A stretch of DNA of 64,000 nucleotides. Origin: JBBPYC01 sp038200275. Lineage in GTDB: Bacteria > Pseudomonadota > Gammaproteobacteria > Burkholderiales > Burkholderiaceae_C. The DNA is taken from NCBI GenBank assembly GCA_038200275.1, contig JBBPYC010000052.1, forward strand, positions 1-64,000, read 5' to 3'. The position numbers and the translations under genes were made by a program. Within the stretch, counting starts at the first letter, position 1. Every line of letters starts with the position of its first letter. Under the pieces are notes generated by a model. The model was not told where the DNA came from, made no database searches, and worked only from the letters and a program-made list of their open reading frames with translations. This document shows positions 7,201 through 16,151 of the stretch, in pieces.

Positions 7201-8889
7201 ATGCCCCAAATCGCCGGTCACCTGATCGTGGAATGCTTGGTCGAACAAGGCGTGACGCACGCGTTCGGCGTCCCGGGTGAGAGTTTCCTCGCCGTGCTCG
7301 ACGGCTTCCATGCCCATCGCGAGAAGATTGAATTTGTCGTCTGCCGGCAAGAAGGCGGTGCTGCGTTCATGGCCGAAGCGCAGGGCAAGCTGAACGGCCG
7401 GCCTGGCATCTGCTTCGTCACCCGCGGACCCGGCGCCACCAACGCCTCGATCGGCGTGCATACTGCGTTCCAGGACTCGACGCCGATGGTGCTGTTCGTG
7501 GGCGACGTGGCCAGCGACACGCGCGACCGCGAAGCGTTTCAGGAAGTCGACTTCCGCGTGTTCTTCGGCGCCAGCACGCAGGGCATGGCCAAGCGAGTGG
7601 AGCGCATTGATGACCCGAAGCGCATTCCCGAGTACGTCGCCCGTGCCTTCGCCACCGCAATGAACGGCCGGCCGGGTCCCGTCGTGCTGGTGCTGCCTGA
7701 GGACATGCTGACGCAAACCGTCGACGCCGTGCCAGCGCCGCGGGTGGAGCCTGCGCAGAGCGCGCCGACACCAGCCGCGCTCGCGCAATTGAAGGCCATG
7801 CTCGAATCTGCCGAGCGCCCGTTCGTGATTGTGGGCGGCGCTGGCTGGACGCCGCAGTCGGCGGCCGGGCTGCAACGTTTTGCAGAAAACTGGCAACTGC
7901 CGGTTGGCAATGCGTTCCGCTTTCAGGATACGTTCGACAACCACCACCCGCTCTACGCAGGCGACGTCGGCATCGGGTTGAACCCGAAGCTGGCGGCGCG
8001 CATTCAGAACGCTGATTTGATTGTTGCGATCGGCCCGCGGCTCGGTGAGATGACGACCGGCGGCTACACGCTGCTCGACGTGCCGAACCCAAAGCAAAAA
8101 CTGGTGCACATCCATGCGGGTGCCGAGGAACTGAACCGCGTTTATCAGGCGGACTTGGCGATCTGCGCTTCGATGGATGCGATTGGTCGCGCGTTGGGCG
8201 ACATGGCCGCGCCGGCCAAGGGGGGCTGGCAAGCCGAAAGTGTCGCCGCCCATGCCGACTACGAAGCCAACTTGGTGCCGCAGCCGTTGCCCGGTGACAT
8301 CGACATGGCGGCCATCATCGCGACCTTGCAGCAGCATTTGCCTGATGACGCAATCCTGACGAATGGCGCCGGCAATTTCGCCAGCTGGACGCACCGCTTC
8401 TACAAGCATCACGGCTTGGTCAAGGGCCACAAGACCCAGTTGGCGCCCACCAGCGGCGCCATGGGCTACGGCGTGCCGGCCGGCATTGGCGCCGCGATCA
8501 CGACCGGCCGCTGTGTGCTCACGATGGCCGGCGACGGCGACTTCTTGATGAACGGGCAAGAGCTGGCCACGGCCGTGCAGCACGGCGCCAAAACGATCAT
8601 CGTGCTGCTCAACAACGGCATGTTCGGCACCATCCGCATGCACCAGGAGCGTGACTATCCGCAGCATGTGGCCGGCACAAGGCTGCAAAATCCGGACTTC
8701 GTCGCTTTGGCGCAGGCCTACGGTTATGCAGGCGCGCGAGTCACCAAGACCGCCGACTTCGAGCCGGCCCTGCAAGCCGCGCTGGCGCGCAAGGAAGGCA
8801 CCCTGATCGAGGTGATGCTGAGTCCCGAGGTGATCACGACCCGAGTCACGCTGCAGTCCATCACCGACAAGGCGCTACAGAAAAAGTAG
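7201..8889 (+). CDS. Acetolactate-synthase-like thiamine diphosphate enzyme
   Basis: This 562-residue protein has the three domains of the POX/AHAS family. The Pyr domain carries the ThDP-activating Glu51 in VCRQEGGAAFMAEA. The central domain is about 190-330. The PP domain has the metal/diphosphate motif GDGDFLMNGQEL...NNGMFG at about 442-475. Members decarboxylate a 2-keto acid and transfer or release the aldehyde unit. Without an adjacent regulatory subunit (ilvN) it is unlikely to be the biosynthetic acetolactate synthase. Candidate roles include oxalyl-CoA-like, benzoylformate-like or other 2-keto-acid decarboxylation; the sequence alone does not decide. It follows a NIPSNAP gene, and the stop codon lies inside a short repeat. 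Confidence 0.85.
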   Translation: MPQIAGHLIVECLVEQGVTHAFGVPGESFLAVLDGFHAHREKIEFVVCRQEGGAAFMAEAQGKLNGRPGICFVTRGPGATNASIGVHTAFQDSTPMVLFVGDVASDTRDREAFQEVDFRVFFGASTQGMAKRVERIDDPKRIPEYVARAFATAMNGRPGPVVLVLPEDMLTQTVDAVPAPRVEPAQSAPTPAALAQLKAMLESAERPFVIVGGAGWTPQSAAGLQRFAENWQLPVGNAFRFQDTFDNHHPLYAGDVGIGLNPKLAARIQNADLIVAIGPRLGEMTTGGYTLLDVPNPKQKLVHIHAGAEELNRVYQADLAICASMDAIGRALGDMAAPAKGGWQAESVAAHADYEANLVPQPLPGDIDMAAIIATLQQHLPDDAILTNGAGNFASWTHRFYKHHGLVKGHKTQLAPTSGAMGYGVPAGIGAAITTGRCVLTMAGDGDFLMNGQELATAVQHGAKTIIVLLNNGMFGTIRMHQERDYPQHVAGTRLQNPDFVALAQAYGYAGARVTKTADFEPALQAALARKEGTLIEVMLSPEVITTRVTLQSITDKALQKK

Positions 8890-8925
8890 CTACCAGCGCT
8901 GTCGGGATCAGCGCTTGATGCCCGG
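8884..8925. repeat. Short repeat TAGCTACCAGCGCT-9-AGCGCTTGATG
   Basis: TAGCTACCAGCGCT at 8887-8900 and AGCGCTTGATG at 8910-8920 form a small imperfect palindromic unit of a type common between genes in Comamonadaceae. It supplies the stop codon of the ThDP gene and the last codons of the convergent hydrophilic protein, so it may also act as a two-way RNA hairpin. Confidence 0.4.
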
Positions 8926-9345
8926 TTTGCTGCCGTCGCCTTGACCGCCCATCTCGGCATCGCCATAGTGTCCTGGGGGCGGGCCCAGATCGGGCTCGCC
9001 TTCCACGGCTTGGCCTGCCGACTTCCCTTTTTGCCCGCCGCGGGCTGCATCGCCTTCGTCAGCCGAAAGTTGTGCAGAGCCGCCTGGGGTGGTTCCCTCA
9101 TCCGCGCTTTTACCGCCCCATTTGCCATAATCTCGGTCGTGATCGAGCGCTTCTTCGGCCCGTTCATCCGCCGCATTCGAGCCCTGCGCACCCCCGTGCG
9201 GCGGTGTCGGAGACTTCGCTTGGTGCTTTGCGTCACCCGGCGCCCGATAGCCGCCCAGCACGTCGCCGGTCCCGCGCGTGCTTTGCAGCTCGGGTTGGGG
9301 CCGCTGCTCGGGCGCCGAGTCGGTTGATTTGTCCTGTTGGTTCAT
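8908..9345 (-). CDS. Hydrophilic low-complexity protein of unknown function
   Basis: The product is 145 residues, rich in Gly, Ala, Asp, Glu, Gln and Ser, with no hydrophobic segment, no Cys and no recognised domain. It reads as largely disordered (MNQQDKSTDSAPEQRPQPEL at the start, GYRAPGDAKHQAK in the middle, PGIKR at the end). A purine-rich AGAGGC precedes ATG 9345 at suitable distance, and third-position GC is high, so it is likely a real gene. It converges with the ThDP gene. Composition recalls small stress or desiccation proteins, but no such family motif can be shown. Confidence 0.5.
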   Translation of the reverse strand: MNQQDKSTDSAPEQRPQPELQSTRGTGDVLGGYRAPGDAKHQAKSPTPPHGGAQGSNAADERAEEALDHDRDYGKWGGKSADEGTTPGGSAQLSADEGDAARGGQKGKSAGQAVEGEPDLGPPPGHYGDAEMGGQGDGSKPGIKR

Positions 9346-9434
9346 GGAAATTTGCCTCTGGAGTTGTCAAGAAGAAAGCTGGGCCTGATTGCGTGGGGCA
9401 GACGCTGGTCCTGCACGGGGCGCGCCTGCTGGCG

Positions 9435-9846
9435 TTACAAGACGCCGACTCCAGCCGACGATGCAGCGGGGGTACGAAGTGCGGTGTCGCGAGTGGCCAA
9501 AGCCAGATTCATGTGCCGTGCGCGTTCCAGTTGAGTCGAGACGTACATCGTAAGGTGCCAACATGCAGCCAATGGGGCGGTCGTTCCCCACGCCTGCATT
9601 GTGATGTCTGCATCGATCGTGACTTGCAGGTCGCGGATGCGTGCCGCCGGTCGAAGCGGTCGGTCGGGATCGATAAGGTTTCCGCGTTCGGCCCAGGCCA
9701 GCGCATCGAGTACCTCCAATGGCCACAAGCTTGGAGCATGTGCGCCGGATTTTGCAACGCGATCAAACAACCTGTCCGAGGCTTTGTCAGGCTCATCCTC
9801 AAATGATTGAATCTGGGGCGACGGCGGTGGCAAGCACACAATTCAC
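9435..9846 (-). pseudogene. Decayed VapC-type PIN-domain toxin
   Basis: VapC toxins are PIN-domain RNases. A GTG at 9846 overlaps the antitoxin stop (GTGA) and reads MNCVLATAVA, the usual first strand but with the first metal-binding Asp replaced by Ala (normally V-L-D-T/A-S). That frame stops within five more codons. The rest continues in another frame: FEDEPDKASDRL, APSLWPLEVLDAL (conserved Glu kept), then LTMYVSTQLERARHMNLALATRDTAL. There the usual Y-D-A-A-Y-L-E-L-A has become Y-V-S-T-Q-L-E-R-A, losing another metal Asp, while the last Asp (ATRD) remains. One frameshift and two lost catalytic acids make this a clear relic. Confidence 0.8.
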
Positions 9847-10079
9847 CGCCTGTCTTCCCTGATCTGGTCGGCGATCTTCAGGTCGCGCAGCGTGAGGCCA
9901 CACCGAAGTTCACGGATGCCATCGACCGCAAGTTGAGCTTTGGCACGGGGAAATCTCGACTCGGCCTACACCAGCCACGCGACGACCTTGCCACGCCGGG
10001 TGATGGCCACTCCATCACTGCGCTCGGCCTGCCAGCGATCGGCGGCGAGCGGTTCGAGTTCGGTTCGTTCGGTATCGGT
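9843..10079 (-). pseudogene. Decayed Phd/VapB-type antitoxin
   Basis: Read on the minus strand, the frame gives …LAADRWQAERSDGVAITRRGKVVAWLV, then an amber codon at 9966-9968, then AESRFPRAKAQLAVDGIREL and TLRDLKIADQIREDRR with TGA at 9843-9845. The G-V-A-I-T-R-R-G-K-V-V-A pattern is the DNA-binding-fold core of Phd/YefM-type antitoxins, and the L-K-I-x-D-x-I-x-E tail is the usual toxin-binding end. The in-frame stop removes that toxin-binding half. The first 20 or so residues are not convincing, so the 5' end has also eroded; 10079 is where recognisable frame begins. It runs in the same direction as ppc, just beyond the ppc stop. Confidence 0.72.
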
Positions 10080-10141
10080 TGGCGTGGGGCAGGCCAGGCG
10101 TCGATTGTTCTGTCAACACGGCTTGGCAACCGCCGCGCCAG

Positions 10142-13012
10142 CTACCCCGTATTCCGCAACGCCGCCGCAATCCCGTTGATCGCAATGTGGATGCCGGTGG
10201 CCACGCGGTCATCGGTGCCGCCTTCGCGGTAACGCCGCAGCAGCTCGACCTGCAGATGGTGCAGTGGATCGATGTACGGAAACCGGTGGTGGATCGAGCG
10301 TTGCAGGCCTGGGTTGTCGGCCAGACGCTGCTTGTGACCGGTGATTTGCGAAAGCGCTTCCGTGGTGCGCTGCCACTCGGCTTCGATCGTTGTGAAGAAC
10401 TTGCGGCGCAGCTTGGCGTCATCCACCAGTTGCGCATAACGTGCCGCCAAGGCGATCTCGCTTTTGGCCAGCACCATGTCCACGTTGGACAGGAGCGTGG
10501 TGAAAAACGGCCATTGCCGATTCATGCGCCGCAGCAGCGCAAGCCGCTCGGCGCGGCCTTTGCCGTTGCCGCCGTCGCCGGCCAGAAACGCTTCCACGCC
10601 CGAGCCGAAGCCGTACCAACCCGGCAACGTCAACCGGCACTGCGCCCAGCTAAAACTCCAGGGGATCGCACGCAAATCTTCGATTCGGCCGCTGGCCTTG
10701 CGCGATGCAGGCCGCGATCCGATATTGAGTTCGGCGATCTCGCGGATCGGCGTGGCGTGGAAGAAATAGTCGTTGAAGCCGGGTGTGTCATAGACCAGCG
10801 CGCGGTAGGCGTTCATGCTCGACTGGCTCAGTGCCTCAGCCGCCTCGTGGAAGTCGGCGCTGGCGGCTTTGGTCGGCTGCAGCAGCGTGGCTTCGAGCGT
10901 GGCCGCGACCAGCGTCTCCAGGTTGCGCCGGCCGATTTCAGGGTTTGCGTATTTGGACGCGATGACCTCGCCCTGCTCAGTGAGCCGGATTTGCCCGCGC
11001 ACCGTTCCCGGTGGCTGCGCAAGGATCGCGGTGTAGCTTGGACCCCCGCCGCGGCCCACCGTACCGCCCCGGCCATGGAACAGCCGCAGCGCAATGCCGT
11101 GCTGTTCGTCGAGTTGCTCGAACAATTCGACCAGCGCAATCTCGGCCGCATAAAGCTCCCAGTTGCTCGTGAAGATGCCGCCGTCCTTGTTGCTGTCCGA
11201 GTAGCCGAGCATGATGTCCTGCTCAGCACCGGAGCGTTTGATCATCTTCACGATGCCGGGGAGTTCGTAGTACGCACGCACGATCGGCGCGCCGTTGCGC
11301 AGGTCGCCGATGGTCTCGAACAGCGGCACCACGATCAGTTGCGCGTGGGCGTCACCGTTCAAGGTGCCGGTGAAGAGGCCGACTTCCTTTTGCAGCAGCA
11401 GCACTTCGAGCAGGTCGCTCACGGTCTCGGTGTGGCTGATGATGCAGTGGCGAATCGCCTGGGCACCATAGCGCTTGCGCATCTGCAGCGCGGCCTCGAA
11501 GATCGCGATCTCGCCCTGGGCCAGCTCGGAATACTCGGCGCCGTACACGCGCAGGCTGCGCGCGTCGTTCAGCAAAACCAGCAGCAATTCGCGGCGCGCA
11601 GCTTCATCGAGCTTGGCGTAGTTCGGCTCGATGCGCGCGGAGGCCAACAACTCGGCGACCACCGCCTCGTGCTTGTCCGAGCTTTGCCGCAGGTCGACCG
11701 TGGCCAGATGAAAGCCGAACACTTCGACCGCGCGGATCAGCGGCAGCAGTCGCTGCGCGGCGATCGACTGCGCCTGGCTTGCGGCCAGCGACGCTTCGAT
11801 CACGCGCAACTCGGCCAGAAACAGGGCGGGGTCCGGGTAGGGCGGCTGCGCCGCCACCACAGGGCGCTCGGCTTCGACACCGGCCAGCGTGTGCAGCGTG
11901 GCCGCAAGCCGCGCGTAGATGCCCGTCAGCGCACGCCGGTAAGGCTCGTCTTTGCGGTGCTCGTCCTGGTCCGGCGACGATTCGGCCAAGGCGCGCAGGT
12001 CGTCCGTCACAGGCGCAAGCCGCGCCGACAGCGACAGCTCGGCGCCGAGCCGGTGCACTTCTTCCAGATGATGGTTCAGTGCAACTTCCGATTGCCGCTT
12101 CAGCGCATAGGTCAGCGTGTCGGCCGTCACGAACGGGTTGCCGTCGCGATCCCCGCCGATCCACTGGCCCATGCGCAGGAACGGCGCCACCGCACGATCG
12201 CCCAACGCACGTTCAAGCTGGGCGTAGAGCTTCGGGATTTCGTGCAGGAATGTGCTGCGGTAGTAGGAGAGCGCGTTTTCAATCTCATCGGCCACCGTCA
12301 GTTTGGAGTAACGCAGCAGCCGCGTGTGCCAGAGCTGCAGCACGCGCGCCTTCAATTCCGCTTCGTTGTCGGCCAGCTCACCCTCGGCCAGCACATCCAC
12401 ACCGCGGCCGGGCGCGATGCGGGCACGGATCGCATCGCGCGAAGCCAGCAACTGCGCGATGCCGCGCTCCGCGTCGAGGATGCTCTTGCGTTGCACTTCA
12501 GTCGGGTGTGCGGTCAGCACCGGCGACACGTAAGCATGCTCGAGCATCTCGACCACCGCCTTCGGTGTGATGCGGGCCGCGCGCAGCCGCTGCAGCGCGA
12601 CGTCGATGCTACCTTCGTGCAATTCGCCGGCGCGCTCATCGATCGTGTAACGACGAATGCGGTGCCGGTCTTCGGCCAGATTGGCCAAGTGGCTGAAATA
12701 AGTGAATGCGCGGATCACGCGCACGGCCTGGTCGCCGCTCAAGGTGGACAGCAGCTTTTTCAACGCCGAATCGGCGCGCTCGTCGGCGTCGCGCCGGTAA
12801 GCCACCGACAGTGTGCGGACCTGCTCGATCAACTCGAAGGCGGCTTTGCCTTCCTGCTCGCGGATCACGTCGCCGAGCAACCGACCGAGCAACCGGATGT
12901 CTTCCACCAACGGGCGCTCGTTGGCGCGCGCTTTGGCCGAAGGCGCGGGCACCGGCGGCGCAGCTGTTGCAGCCCTGTCGTCGTACTTCTTGTTGCTTTT
13001 TTTGTTCGACAT
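10142..13012 (-). CDS. ppc: Phosphoenolpyruvate carboxylase
   Basis: PEP carboxylase adds bicarbonate to PEP to give oxaloacetate, refilling the TCA cycle. The 956-residue protein is complete. It has the catalytic His in VLTAHPTEVQRKS, the WIGGDRDGNPFV substrate segment, YSDSNKDGG, the Gly-rich loop FHGRGGTVGRGGGPS, and a C-terminal end N-T-G. It is longer than the E. coli enzyme (883) because of a Lys/Ala/Pro-rich N-terminal stretch. ATG 13012 (MSNKKSNKK) is the likely start; 34 more in-frame codons upstream look like leader DNA. It is divergent from hemC, as is usual in Burkholderiales. Confidence 0.97.
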   Translation of the reverse strand: MSNKKSNKKYDDRAATAAPPVPAPSAKARANERPLVEDIRLLGRLLGDVIREQEGKAAFELIEQVRTLSVAYRRDADERADSALKKLLSTLSGDQAVRVIRAFTYFSHLANLAEDRHRIRRYTIDERAGELHEGSIDVALQRLRAARITPKAVVEMLEHAYVSPVLTAHPTEVQRKSILDAERGIAQLLASRDAIRARIAPGRGVDVLAEGELADNEAELKARVLQLWHTRLLRYSKLTVADEIENALSYYRSTFLHEIPKLYAQLERALGDRAVAPFLRMGQWIGGDRDGNPFVTADTLTYALKRQSEVALNHHLEEVHRLGAELSLSARLAPVTDDLRALAESSPDQDEHRKDEPYRRALTGIYARLAATLHTLAGVEAERPVVAAQPPYPDPALFLAELRVIEASLAASQAQSIAAQRLLPLIRAVEVFGFHLATVDLRQSSDKHEAVVAELLASARIEPNYAKLDEAARRELLLVLLNDARSLRVYGAEYSELAQGEIAIFEAALQMRKRYGAQAIRHCIISHTETVSDLLEVLLLQKEVGLFTGTLNGDAHAQLIVVPLFETIGDLRNGAPIVRAYYELPGIVKMIKRSGAEQDIMLGYSDSNKDGGIFTSNWELYAAEIALVELFEQLDEQHGIALRLFHGRGGTVGRGGGPSYTAILAQPPGTVRGQIRLTEQGEVIASKYANPEIGRRNLETLVAATLEATLLQPTKAASADFHEAAEALSQSSMNAYRALVYDTPGFNDYFFHATPIREIAELNIGSRPASRKASGRIEDLRAIPWSFSWAQCRLTLPGWYGFGSGVEAFLAGDGGNGKGRAERLALLRRMNRQWPFFTTLLSNVDMVLAKSEIALAARYAQLVDDAKLRRKFFTTIEAEWQRTTEALSQITGHKQRLADNPGLQRSIHHRFPYIDPLHHLQVELLRRYREGGTDDRVATGIHIAINGIAAALRNTG

Positions 13013-13226
13013 GCAATTCACGCTTGCTGGGGAGGCGGCAGGCACCAAAAGGAGAAGGGAAGGAGCGAGGACGATGGCCCGGCAGCCCATGGCGGCGCGC
13101 TGAAGCGGAGCCATGCTAGCATCCGATTCGATGACCCGAAGCGCTTTTCAAGCGAGTTTCGTGCCAGCTATTACAGGCCCACTCCAGGCGCTGCCAGCTC
13201 CCTTTTCTCAGCCATCCGGACGCGCC

Positions 13227-14174
13227 ATGAAACTGACCATTGCGACCCGACAAAGCCGCCTGGCCTTGTGGCAGGCCGAGCATGTGCAAAAGCAGTTGCA
13301 GGAACTTGGCCACGAAGTCGAGTTGCTCGGCATGACCACCACCGGCGACCGAATTCTGGACCGGTCGTTGTCCAAGGTCGGCGGCAAGGGCCTGTTCGTG
13401 AAAGAACTGGAAGCCGCACTTGAAGATGGCCGAGCCGACCTGGCCGTGCATTCGCTCAAAGACGTGCCGATGGAGCTGCCTGAAGGCTTCGTGCTGGCCT
13501 GTGTGACAGAGCGCGAGGACCCGCGCGATGCACTGGTCTGCCACGCCGGTGGCACGCTCAGTGCGCTGCCGGCCGGTGCGGTGGTGGGCACGTCCAGCCT
13601 GCGCCGCAGCGTGCTGCTGCGCGCGCTCCGGCCCGATCTGCGCATCGAGCCCCTGCGCGGCAACCTTGACACCCGGCTTGCGCGACTGGACAAGGGCGAC
13701 TATTCGGCGATCGTGCTGGCCGCTGCGGGGCTGCTGCGGCTTGGGCTCGAACTGCGCATCGCGGAGTACTTCGAGCCGGCCGACATGCTGCCGTCTGCCG
13801 GCCAGGGCGCGCTTGCGATCGAAGTGCGCGCTGGGCGTGAAGACCTGATCGACGCGCTGCTGCCGCTCTCGCATCAGCCGACGCTGCTGGCCACCGCGGC
13901 CGAACGCGCGGTCAGCCGTGCGATGGGCGGGAGCTGCTCGATGCCGCTGGCCGCGCATGCGGAATTTGTCGATGCGCGCAGCCTTGGGCTGGCGCTGCGG
14001 CTCGACGCGGCCTGGGGGGAACTGCAGGGGCTGACAGCCGGTACGCCCGCGCCCGCATTGGTGCGCGCTGGCGCAGCCAGTGCCGTGGTTGATCTGGACG
14101 AAGCCGAAGCGCTTGGCCAACACGTGGCGGCCGAGCTGATCGCCGGCGGTGCGCAGCCCGGCGTGAGCGCCTGA
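13227..14174 (+). CDS. hemC: Hydroxymethylbilane synthase (porphobilinogen deaminase)
   Basis: HemC condenses four porphobilinogens into hydroxymethylbilane, the third committed step of haem synthesis. The 315-residue protein has MKLTIATRQSRLALWQAEHV at the start, catalytic Asp79 in HSLKDVP, GTSSLRR, RGNLDTR, and Cys237 in MGGSCSMP, which carries the dipyrromethane cofactor. ATG 13227 is chosen because it begins the conserved first strand; the frame is open further upstream but without family similarity. It heads the run hemC-hemD-hemX-hemY. Confidence 0.97.
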   Translation: MKLTIATRQSRLALWQAEHVQKQLQELGHEVELLGMTTTGDRILDRSLSKVGGKGLFVKELEAALEDGRADLAVHSLKDVPMELPEGFVLACVTEREDPRDALVCHAGGTLSALPAGAVVGTSSLRRSVLLRALRPDLRIEPLRGNLDTRLARLDKGDYSAIVLAAAGLLRLGLELRIAEYFEPADMLPSAGQGALAIEVRAGREDLIDALLPLSHQPTLLATAAERAVSRAMGGSCSMPLAAHAEFVDARSLGLALRLDAAWGELQGLTAGTPAPALVRAGAASAVVDLDEAEALGQHVAAELIAGGAQPGVSA

Positions 14175-14209
14175 CCACACCGACCGCGACGCCGAGCGCG
14201 CGCCGACCG

Positions 14210-15004
14210 ATGCTGCCGGTTGTGCTGACCCGCCCGGCCGCGCAAAGCGAGCGTTGGGCGGCTGAGATGCAGACGCAGGGCATCGGGACGATCGTGCTGC
14301 CGCTGCTGGAGATTGCGGCGCCGCATGACCTGGGGCCGGTGCAGGAATGCTGGAACCAGCTGCAACGATACGCGGCGGTGTTTTTCGTCAGCAGCAACGC
14401 AGTAACCCATTTTTTTGCGGCAAAACCGGCAGATGCGCAGGCTGAATCTGTATTTCTTGCTACCAATACCAGAGCATGGGCGCCGGGGCCCGGTAGCGCG
14501 GCTGCGTTGCGCGAAGCCGGTGTTGCGCCTCGGTGCATCGACCAGCCGGCCGCCGACGCGGTGCAGTTCGATTCGGAATCGCTGTGGCGTGCGGTGCAGC
14601 CGCAGGTCCGGCCGGGCCAGCAGGTGCTGATCGTGCGAGGGCTGGACGCCGACGGTCGGCTGGCCGGTCGCGACTGGCTTGCCCAGCAGCTGCAGCAGGC
14701 GGGCGTGCTGGTGGATCAGGTCGGCGCCTACCAGCGCCGGGCGCCGCACTGGCAGCCGGCGCAACTTGCGCAAGCCGAAGTCGCGCTGCAACAGGGCGCC
14801 TGGTGGCTCTTCAGCAGCGCAGAAGCGGTTGCGAACCTCGCGCGATTGCTCCCCCAGGGGTTGCAAGCCGAGTTGGCAAACGCCAACGCAATTGCGACCC
14901 ATCCGCGGGTGGCACACGCCGCGCGCGCAGCCGGCTTCGGTGTGGTGCATGAGTCACAACCGACGCTGTTGGCGGTGCTTGCGTCGATAAGATCCCGTGA
15001 ATGA
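14210..15004 (+). CDS. hemD: Uroporphyrinogen-III synthase
   Basis: HemD closes hydroxymethylbilane with inversion of ring D to give uroporphyrinogen III. At 264 residues it has the two-lobe HemD layout with low sequence conservation: VVLTRPAAQSERWAAEM near the start, AVFFVSSNAVTHFFA (F-x-S-x-N-A-V), QQVLIVRGLDADGR at the second lobe, and WWLFSSAEAVANLARLL near the end. Its stop overlaps the hemX start (ATGA at 15001-15004). It is 35 bases downstream of hemC. Confidence 0.93.
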   Translation: MLPVVLTRPAAQSERWAAEMQTQGIGTIVLPLLEIAAPHDLGPVQECWNQLQRYAAVFFVSSNAVTHFFAAKPADAQAESVFLATNTRAWAPGPGSAAALREAGVAPRCIDQPAADAVQFDSESLWRAVQPQVRPGQQVLIVRGLDADGRLAGRDWLAQQLQQAGVLVDQVGAYQRRAPHWQPAQLAQAEVALQQGAWWLFSSAEAVANLARLLPQGLQAELANANAIATHPRVAHAARAAGFGVVHESQPTLLAVLASIRSRE

Positions 15005-16074
15005 CCGCCGCATCGACCGTTGCCGAGCTGCCTGTCGACAGCGGCAGCCACAGCCCGCATGCGGCATTCGCCGCGCAACGCGAAGTCGGCGCCACACTGG
15101 TGCGCTGGCTCGCGCTGGTGACCGCCGTGTTGGCACTGACAGCTGCTGCGTTGCTTTGGCGTCGACTTGACAACACGCAGCAGCAACTCGCCCGCCAGAG
15201 CGCCGTGGCTCAGTCCCAAGCTGCAGAGGCACGTGAACGGTCGCTGCAGGCCGAAGCGCTGGTGCGCGATACCGCTGCGCAACTGGCACTGACCGATGCC
15301 CGGGTGCGCGAGGTCGCAATGCAACGCGCGCGAATCGAAGGACTGGTGCAGACCCTGTCGCGCTCGACGAATGAAAGTCTCGGTATTGATCTCGAATCAA
15401 CGCTGCGTTTTGCCCAGCAGCAGGCGCAGCTTACGGGCGGCGCCGGGCCGTTGATTGCAGCGCTTAAAACGGTTGCTCAACGCATCGACGCTGCGGCCCA
15501 GCCGCGGCTGACCGATGCCCAGCGTGCCGTGGCACGCGATCTCGACAAACTCACCAGCACCCAGCTGATGGATACGGCGAGCCTGGCCGCGCGCATCGAC
15601 GATTTGATGCGCGCAGTTGACGACCTGCCTCTGGCAAACGCACCGGGCCGCCTGCTCCCTCCTGCGTTTGTACTAGACACGGTTGCACCGGGAGAGGAGC
15701 CGTCCCATTGGCGGCGAATCCTGCAAGCGGTGATCGGCGAAGCGCGGGGCTTATTACGGGTCACGCGCATTGATCACCCGGACGCCGCGTTGCTGTCGCC
15801 CGAACAGGGGTTTTTCGTGCGCGAGAACTTGAAGCTGTTGTTGCAAAGCGCGCGGCTCGGCTTGTTTGCGCGACAGCTTGAGCCGGCACGCGTCGACTTG
15901 GCCGCAGCCAGTGCACTGATCGGCAAATACTTCAATCTGAGCGCGCGCAAAACCGAGATCGCAATTGGCCAATTGCAACAACTGCGGGTTCAGGCGGATG
16001 CCGTCGAGCTGCCGCGCATCGACGAATCGCTGGCAGCGTTGGCGGCCGCCAATTCCGCGCTGGCGGTGCGTTGA
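15001..16074 (+). CDS. hemX: HemX-like membrane protein
   Basis: This 357-residue protein has one transmembrane helix at about 35-54 (WLALVTAVLALTAAALLW), a long coiled-coil-like stretch rich in Gln, Ala, Arg and Glu (about 60-120), and a C-terminal globular part with W-R-R-I-L-Q-A-V-I-G and ENLKLLLQSARLGLFARQ. That is the HemX family, often annotated as uroporphyrinogen-III C-methyltransferase but without a methylase domain. Its role beside haem synthesis is unproven. It overlaps hemD by four bases and is followed by hemY after 77 bases. Confidence 0.88.
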   Translation: MTAASTVAELPVDSGSHSPHAAFAAQREVGATLVRWLALVTAVLALTAAALLWRRLDNTQQQLARQSAVAQSQAAEARERSLQAEALVRDTAAQLALTDARVREVAMQRARIEGLVQTLSRSTNESLGIDLESTLRFAQQQAQLTGGAGPLIAALKTVAQRIDAAAQPRLTDAQRAVARDLDKLTSTQLMDTASLAARIDDLMRAVDDLPLANAPGRLLPPAFVLDTVAPGEEPSHWRRILQAVIGEARGLLRVTRIDHPDAALLSPEQGFFVRENLKLLLQSARLGLFARQLEPARVDLAAASALIGKYFNLSARKTEIAIGQLQQLRVQADAVELPRIDESLAALAAANSALAVR

Positions 16075-16151
16075 TCGCGCGGCTCACTCGCCGCGAATCA
16101 AGCGCTTTCCCAGCGGTCTTTTTTTAAGAACATCGAGACGATTCCCCGGCG

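Noticed and set aside
7198..8775. A 525-codon open frame on the minus strand opposite the ThDP enzyme
   Set aside because: It mirrors the high third-position GC of the real gene. Its product is His/Arg/Val-rich with no motif, while the plus strand carries clear ThDP motifs.
10079..13423. A 1114-codon plus-strand frame across ppc
   Set aside because: It is the antisense shadow of ppc. The composition (Arg, Gln, His, Val) is typical of reverse-frame translation and no family signature is seen.
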